A stretch of DNA of 64,000 nucleotides from Epichloe hybrida (taxonomy: Eukaryota; Ascomycota; Sordariomycetes; Hypocreales; Clavicipitaceae), in contig JAFEKR010000051.1 of NCBI GenBank assembly GCA_019022495.1, forward strand, positions 223,341 through 287,340, read 5' to 3'. Shown piece by piece: positions 57,882 to 64,000 of this stretch (position 1 is the first letter of the stretch; the number at the start of each line of letters is the position of its first letter). Below the pieces are notes generated by a model. That model saw only the letters and a list, made by a program, of their open reading frames with translations. It had not been told where the DNA came from and did not search any database. A program made the translations under genes and the position numbers.

Positions 57882-58614
57882 ATGTTTGCCAAACCAAGAC
57901 CTAAAAAGAGTCCATTGCCACCTCCAAGCAAGAAGAGAAAGACTACATCCACAGTTGAAGAAATATCATTTGATGATGGTGCTCGCGAAGAATACTTGAC
58001 GGGATTCCATAAGCGAAAACAACAAAGAATTAAGCATGCACAGGAGGAGGCTGCCAAGAGAGCTCGTCAGGAAAAATTGGAAACACGGAAACAGGTATGG
58101 CCGAGCGCAGCAGACAAAGCTAAAGGGGTTTTTCTTTTTAAATAAACTTTGCTAACTCCACTGTTGATAGATCAGGGAAGAAAGACGTCGAGAAATCTCT
58201 GAGCATGTCGAAACTGTGAACAAGTTGTTGCGCGAATCTGGAGCTGTATCAGCCGATCTTGAAGAGGCCGATTCTGAAGGAGAAAGTTCAGACAAGTGGG
58301 ATGGCTTTCCTGACAAGCCAGATGTTGATATCGTTGACCACGAAGAAGAGTACGTCGATGAAGACCGATATACTGTCGTCAAAATTGAATCTGTTTCTGT
58401 TTCGAGAGATGGTCTTAGCAAGCCAGATCAATCCGATGATGAGGCGGAGGAAGAAGCTCGCAGAAAACGGGAGGAAGCTGAGAGGAAAGAAGCAGAGGAC
58501 AAAGACAAGAAGCCATCATGGCAAAAGAAGAAAAAGAAAAAATTTCGATATGAGACAAAGCTAGAGCGACGGCTGACGGACAAGAAGCAAAAACTTAAAT
58601 CACGGAGACCATAA
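57882..58614 (+). CDS. RRP17: ribosomal RNA-processing protein 17 (Nop25/NOL12 family)
   Basis: Nucleolar 5'-3' exonuclease-type factor for 60S pre-rRNA processing. Exons 57882-58094 and 58171-58614, 218 residues, phase-0 intron with GCTAAC. Family block: VEEISFDDGAREEYLTGFHK, then RKQQRIKHAQEEAAKRARQE and REERRREISEHVETVN. The middle is acidic, and the end is a Lys/Arg-rich coiled coil ending KKQKLKSRRP. Length fits fungal members. Confidence 0.92.
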
Positions 58615-58902
58615 GTGGAAGAGCATGAGATGTGAACTGAATAAAAACAGGAGGTACATCGTTCGACAGCATTTTCAGTGATTGCGCACGGGAAATTCAG
58701 ATACCTCAATTTGACGTAGCGGCAACTTTGGGAGAGTATTTACATGCTGCAGCTTGATAAATCGCTCGGTCCTTCCATAAATAGATTATTTTGCATCTTA
58801 ACAATCACTGCGACCACTCCATCGCTATTTCGGCGTGATCGCACAGGCTCGTTCAAAACAGGGCACTAAACGGGGATTGATTACTCTACAAAGGGGAGAA
58901 AA
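58615..58902. other. convergent spacer (RRP17 / tropomyosin)
   Basis: Short 3' region; no gene. Confidence 0.5.
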
Positions 58903-59543
58903 TTAGATGTTGCCAATCTCGTTTTGAAGCTCCTCCAACTCCTTCTGCAAGGTTGAGTGCTTTTTCGCCATCTCCTCGTATTTCTGCTCCCATTGATCAC
59001 GTTCTTGCTCGAGAGCTTGGACCTTGCGCTCGAAGTGTCCTGCCTTAACGTCGGTTTGCCGAAGCCTACAGAAGTAAGCTGTTAGTACCACGACCAAATG
59101 GTGTCAAGGGGCGGTGAAGTGCGGTGGGCGCAATGTGAGCCTCAGTGACACTCAAAGGGTACGTACTTCTCGTTGGCTTCCCGCAGAGTCTTATCGGCGT
59201 CTTCAGCCTCCTCCTCGAGGAGCTGGAGTCGTCTCTGAAGAGTCTCGTTCTGAGTACCGTGTTGTTGGCCTTCGTCGGCAGCCTTCTTGTGGTCTTTGAT
59301 GGCGGTCTCGAGCTTCTCCACTTCACTTTCCAGCAAGTTGTTCTTATGCTGCAGGGGAAGCAGCTTCGTCGGCCTCCAGGCGGATGGAGTTCATTTTCTA
59401 AATCTCAATTTTAGTCATTATGCTTGCTTGACCACCACGCGTCTACCCCTCTACGAAGGAGCTGGGTGGGGTACAAAAGAGAGAAACGGTCTTGTAGGTA
59501 AATGGAGGGAAAGAAAGAGACAAACCTCCTTGATACGATCCAT
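58903..59543 (-). CDS. TPM1: tropomyosin, with an apparent internal loss of coding sequence
   Basis: Actin-cable coiled-coil protein, normally about 161 residues in filamentous fungi. Exon 1 is 59543-59526 (MDRIKE). Exon 2 starts at 59397 (KMNSIRLEADEAA). Downstream, HKNNLLESEVEKLETAIKD through LLEEEAEDADKTLREANE to 59167 and the last exon 59065-58903 (LRQTDVKAGHFERKVQALEQ, ending NEIGNI) match the family well. Between LEADEAA and HKNNLL the family has about 27-28 further residues. Here the two parts abut in different frames (59350-59375), and the first runs into TAA. CTGCAG before the CAT of HKNN looks like a former acceptor. Joining MDRIKE directly to that CAG would be in frame, about 40 residues short. 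So the locus is broken, shortened or misassembled. Confidence 0.8.
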
Positions 59544-60057
59544 TATGGTGATGTATTTTTTAAAACGGGGTTGTAGATGATTTTTCTGGTTGCAGATCGA
59601 TGTCAGTTGTGTTGCAGGTTAGGATGCGGCCAGATTTGATGATTGGGTCAAGAAAGGGGATGTAAGGAACAGGAGATAAAGAGTACATGCCCCTCCAACG
59701 ATGCTGTAATACCTCCCTCTAATATTACTGTAGGCTAGTGGCACCTGTGGCTAGTGTCGGTCACGCCGCCTGTATGCCACACCCTGTACTCCGTACTCCA
59801 TTAATACCCAGGGGTCTGCTTAATCGTCACCGTTGCCTGGTCAACATGTTTATGTCACGCATTGAACAACACGATTCTGGTAAACCGTGACCAGGGACCC
59901 CGACAACATCATACAACTAGATTCTCTAATAAACCCCTGAATTCTCTCCGGGGGCTTCGGAACAGGTGCATTCTGATTGTGTTTATCCACCTTCTGTCAA
60001 CACACCGTCAACACGAAAACAGCAATAAAACACAAAATCAGCATCACGAACATCGTC
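59544..60057. other. divergent promoter (tropomyosin / securin-like gene)
   Basis: 514 bp; no gene. The part next to the ATG at 60058 is AC/CA rich. Confidence 0.5.
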
Positions 60058-61417
60058 ATGCTCGCGGCACACCGAGACCAGGAGAATCTGGTGCATAGTC
60101 ACCAGCATGCACCGACCAAACAACAGCCCAAGACACCGGGTGCAAGATATCCGAAGACTCCTGGTAATTTTGGCCGAAACGACGAGAATGCGCCCACTGC
60201 TTTGGCGGGCAAGGCTGGATTGGCGAGCGGTGCAATGTTGGGAGCAACTAGCATTCTGGCGATGGGCAAAGCCACCGGTCCCCATCAAACCATGGTGACT
60301 CCTATGGGTGCGTATCCTTCTGCCTAGATTTCAATGGGCGTGTGAAAACAAGTTCTTCGCTTACTTGTGCGTATCAGGATACCGTGCGCGCGCGCCCTTG
60401 GGGAACAAGACCACAAACGTAAAGGCTAGGAATGCTCAGAACGGTGGAGTGAAGAGCATGGTTGGAGAAATCGAAAAAACTCGACCCAAACAAACGAGTA
60501 TGCGAAAACCCAAAAAGCAACCCGCTGATCTTCACCCTGTGAAATTCAGCGTACAATCCGACTTCGCCGAGACTCCCAGTGACGAACTGCCTGAGCCGGA
60601 GTATGCTCCTCCAAGGCCAACACCACTGCCCTATGAGTCAGATGTGCTTCCACCTGGTGGCCTAACGTTCAATGGGATTAAGAAGGAGAATCTCCTGAAG
60701 GGGTATTATCAACATTTCCACAATCCTGTCGATGAAAATGGTGTTTCTCGCATGGAGAAAAAGTTCAACGACGAGATGGCAGCGCTTATGCATCAGACAG
60801 AGGAGCGCAATGTCCGGGAAATTTCCGCTTTCGATTGGAGCCCAGAGGATATGGCGGACAATAGGAAGTCAATTATCCCCCTGACCAAAGCGGACACAGC
60901 TACTCGGAAGCAAGCCCCCACGATATCTGCTCGGCGAGCAGCGTCTGCTCTGGCCGTCCACTCAGACAGGCATGGTCGCAGTGCACTGCGGCCAGTCTCA
61001 ACCACCAGCCAAGCTACAAGAAGACCTTTGTCATCAATAATCACTGGAGCCGCACCTGCCAAACCTGTTGTCACAAAGCCCAATTATTCTGGAAACTCCA
61101 CCGGGGAGGCTGCTTCTCGAACCACCTTGGGCTACAGCAGAGGTCGATCAGCATCGTCGATTGTGCATATGCGAGGTGCAAGCCACTCCGCCAAGCAGAA
61201 GCTGCCACTTTTGCCTGCGCCTTCACATGATGCCGAGGCCAATCTCACGATTACCCCAGCTCGACTTCGTCAGGCCGCCTCTGGAACCGCAGAACAAGGC
61301 AGGCCGCAGTTTATGTCAATCTTTGACGACGCAGACGACGAAGAACTGCCACCAGTTAAAACACCATTCTTACACTCGGATGATGATGAAGAATTTGAAT
61401 TAAAGATAACAGTTTAA
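60058..61417 (+). CDS. securin-like protein (putative Pds1/Cut2)
   Basis: Possibly the separase inhibitor. Exons 60058-60307 and 60378-61417, 429 residues, intron of 70 nt (GTGCGT..TCAG) in frame. The protein is almost wholly disordered and basic, with an acidic end. Features that recall securins are DQENL at residue 7-11 (KEN-like with Lys replaced), the destruction-box-like RAPLGNKTTN right after the intron, a second KEN (IKKENLLKGYY), and the acidic C-terminus FDDADDEELPPVKTPFLHSD. Repeated KTPG motifs near the start could be CDK sites. Securins diverge so fast that homology cannot be claimed by eye; another cell-cycle substrate is possible. The coding status itself is well supported. Confidence 0.6.
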
Positions 61418-62446
61418 ATTCTGAGATGAGCCGAAGCTGGAGTTTTGGAGTTAAGGGTATGGAGAATGTAAGTCGGCGTGACTGCTGTTCGACAGGTCTA
61501 TCGGGTATAATGTGGCTCTTCCTTTTGTTCTGCTTAGTCCTCAAGCCCACAATGCACGATTATAGACTGATTTGGAAGGGTTTGGTTGAGAATGATGAAT
61601 TAGGGGTGCATTGCTCTGCTTACTTGGCACTTGGCTCACGTCAACATGAATGAAGAATAAAACCAAGGCGCATTGCTACTTCTGTCCATGAATCTTTAGT
61701 AATAGATGTACATCTTCCTTGAGCCTATATATGTCCTAACTCGCTGGGATCAACTACATCAAAAATGAGGTAAAATTTGGTCGATTTAGCCACACGGCAT
61801 CATCAACCGAACGTCCAATGCCCGCCCCCTGCTGCGCTGTTGCTGTCCGAGCTTGCGTCATGGGCGACCCCTCGGCCGCATCAGGACAAGAAGTGGGACT
61901 TACGGTGGGACTTATGGTGGGCCTTATGGTGGGCCTTATGGTGGGCCTTATGGTGGAACATCAACGGAAAATCGTGTCACCGAAACGACCTGCCATTGCC
62001 GACAGGCAGGATGAGCCTTTTCTGGCTGTGGCTGGGCCACTGGCAGCAAATGTTCAGTTCCACCATCCATCCCTTAAGGGGAGTGAGTATCAACCCAATA
62101 CGTTGGACTTCACACTCTCGTGCTTCATATTTTTTCTCACAAGTGCTCACTTCGCACCCCAGTTTCTTGGTGCTGCACCTATTGCAACACAATCGCATGC
62201 ATTCCCCTTATCTCGACATTACTTTTTGAGCGTCCGCTTGCTGCTGCTGAGCCGGTGAATGACGTTTCGCCCGTCGCCTTTCGCCATTCTGCCTCCCGGT
62301 CGCGTGGACTCAATCGAAGCGCGTTCCAGGTTGCGTGTGACGGCCAGCACCTACCACAAGTCTTTGTATCGTGAATGGCCTGAGCTCGAACGCGAGATAT
62401 CATGACCAGGTCACGGTGCAAACGATAACCGGAGCGCATCGACACG
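61418..62446. other. intergenic, SET1 promoter and leader, with dodecamer repeat
   Basis: A 12-bp unit (GTGGGCCTTATG and close variants) is repeated about five times at 61893-61956. It keeps two overlapping frames open (61777-62229 and 61818-62258), but neither shows a known domain. 62230-62446 is probably the SET1 leader. Confidence 0.55.
61893..61956. repeat. dodecamer tandem repeat
   Basis: About five units of GTGGGCCTTATG. The first two units vary (ACTTACG, ACTTATG) and the last three are identical. Confidence 0.85.
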
Positions 62447-64000
62447 ATGACTCGCCCGCCACTCGGCGTGAGTTTCGCGCAGTTCTTTCCCAACGCTCCC
62501 AAAGTGAGAGCAGAAGCCGCGCAGGGCCGGACTGATCGCGAGCGATCAAGGCGCAATAGTCTTGCACGCGATTCTGACCGAGAGCCTGCTTCTAGCGCGC
62601 TGGATGCGAATTCCGCAGGTTTCGCTCGACCCTCACAATCCAACATCTCATCGGATGGCCCCCACTCTCAAATCGACGATCACGATACTCCCCTAGGAGA
62701 TATACCCAGTACAGTCGCGTCAACGAGCTCGCATACAAGCTCTGCCTCGTCCATATTTAGCAACCCTCAGAGGCAGAACACGACATCTTCGTCATCACAT
62801 ATTTCCACTAGCACCACGCCTCTTGCTCCTCGAGACTCATCGTCTTACTCACCTGTTCCCCCATACTCAAAGACAGATATGCCCCCTTTAACAACACTCG
62901 ACAATGGCTTGAGGAGGACACATGATGTGGCTGTCACTCATTCCTCTAATGGCTCAAGTTCGTCAACTCACCATGCTGAACGCCCTCCGGCACGAGATCT
63001 ATTCCCATCAGTCAAAGGCAAAAAATGCACCTATGATCCGATCCTCGATCGAGTACGCAACAAGGGCATTAGCAAAACTGCTAAGCCAGTATATGAAGAA
63101 TTTGGTTTAGTATGTATTTCTACATACACAATTACCTCTCGATAAACAGAAGACGGCCGAGCCGCAGACCGAGAGACAGAAGCGGGGGGCGTCGCTGGGG
63201 TATCATGAAGCATTTTGGCTAACTTTTGATTGACAGGATGATGACGCCCCCCCGGTAGACCCTCGCTTGCAAAAGGCTGGAGGTCGTCTTGGTTACATCA
63301 ATACCGACTATTATCTACCAAAAGCACGATTACGCCCAGCGCCTGAGAATCTCCAGCCGTATCCATATGACCCGAAGACGTCGATTGGGCCTGGCCCGCC
63401 CACTCAAATAGTTGTAACGCGGTACAATCCTCTGGTGCCATTCAACAAGATCACTGCTATCTTTGCGACCTTTGGCGAGATCGCGGAGAGCAGTAATAAG
63501 ATGCATCCTGACACGGGAAGCTATCTCGGTTTTGCTACCATTCGATACCGCGACTCAAAACGATCGGGTCGGCCGCCTGTTTCAGCAATCGATGCTGCTC
63601 GTCGCGCTGTTCGCGCCCGCGGGATCAAGATAGACGCGGACGTCGTTAGGGTTGAGTACGATCCCGAAGGTCGCAAGAGTCGGCGGATGTTGGAAGAGCA
63701 TCTTAAAAAGGAGCGAGAGAAGCAAAACAAGGAGCAAGAATATCGAGATCAGGCTGCCAATAAACCGCCGCCGACGGGACCCAAATCTGCATCTTCTGCA
63801 ACTCCTTTCGTAAGACATCCACCGACCGCTCCCAAAGGGCCAGCAGGGCCTGCGTCCATGGCTGGACATAGGCAGACACCGGTACCAGCAACAGTAGCAC
63901 CACCAGCGGCGGGAACACCTTTGCAGCCTGGTGGCACCCCATCATCACGGTTGCAAGCCGCTGTGGAGTTGCAGAACATCGCCACACAACTTTCTAACCA
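62447..64000 (+). CDS. SET1: SET1 histone H3K4 methyltransferase, N-terminal part (truncated by window)
   Basis: Catalytic subunit of COMPASS, nuclear; only the N-terminal half is in view. Exons 62447-63109 and 63237-64000 (continues). The start [20 protein letters not shown] is conserved in related fungi. A Ser/Thr-rich region follows, then the block [20 protein letters not shown]. After the intron come [11 protein letters not shown] and an RNA-recognition-motif domain at residues about 280-362 ([53 protein letters not shown]). The intron between GFGL and DDD is 127 nt. Downstream the frame is open to the last base. The SET domain must lie outside the window. No stop or shift seen. Confidence 0.92.

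Noticed and set aside
61777..62258. Two overlapping frames of about 150 codons
   Set aside because: Held open by a 12-bp tandem repeat, which cannot introduce stops in these frames. No domain seen.

Overview
The window is chromosomal DNA of a filamentous ascomycete. The genes have short introns (about 45 to 250 nt) with GT..AG ends and CTAAC/CTGAC-like branch sites. The proteins are typical of Pezizomycotina: RFX factor, eisosome protein Eis1, F-BAR/DEP/RhoGAP protein, BIG1, Set1 and a fungal ubiquitin-like-domain protein. The transposons carry C-to-T and G-to-A decay that looks like repeat-induced point mutation (RIP). Sordariomycetes, and probably Hypocreales, is my inference from the look of the proteins; I could not run a search.

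Layout. Positions 1-16118 are a normal gene-dense arm: RFX-type transcription factor (+), aspartate kinase (+), recyclin-1 (+), CDK7/Kin28 kinase (-), a six-helix Frag1/DRAM/Sfk1 membrane protein (+) and eisosome protein 1 (-). Positions 17141-29363 are one AT-rich block. A Ty1/copia element (+ strand, 233-bp LTRs, target duplication GTCAA) carries a second copia element in the opposite orientation (258-bp LTRs, target duplication CCTTT) just inside its 5' LTR. Both are heavily mutated and have no open frames. A 450-bp terminal-inverted-repeat element with a 9-bp target duplication follows at 29435-29884. It ends 78 bp before the start codon of a tyrosine phosphatase gene.

Positions 29963-34274 hold the phosphatase (+), a METTL2/6-type tRNA m3C methyltransferase (-) and EMC2 (+). 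A stretch of 5.2 kb without a convincing gene follows (34275-39503). The rest is again gene dense: ubiquitin-like-domain protein (+), COQ10 (-), AP-3 delta (+), Rgd2-like RhoGAP (-), a dead M19 dipeptidase fragment (+), mitochondrial uS13 (-), ER cyclophilin B (+), TRM112 (+), BIG1 (-), RRP17 (+), tropomyosin (-, apparently damaged), a securin-like protein (+) and the N-terminal part of SET1 (+, runs off the window).

The genes are unlinked housekeeping functions: transcription and chromatin, amino-acid synthesis, membrane traffic, translation and ribosome assembly, ER folding, and cytoskeleton. I see no biosynthetic cluster, defence island or obvious new system. The best second looks are: cyclophilin B, where one retained or spliced intron would switch between an HVEL-ended lumenal protein and a tail-anchored one; the tropomyosin gene missing coding sequence; the short inverted-repeat element in a promoter; the nested elements with unmutated outer LTR tips; and three genes whose first coding exon is only 2, 3 or 5 nt.
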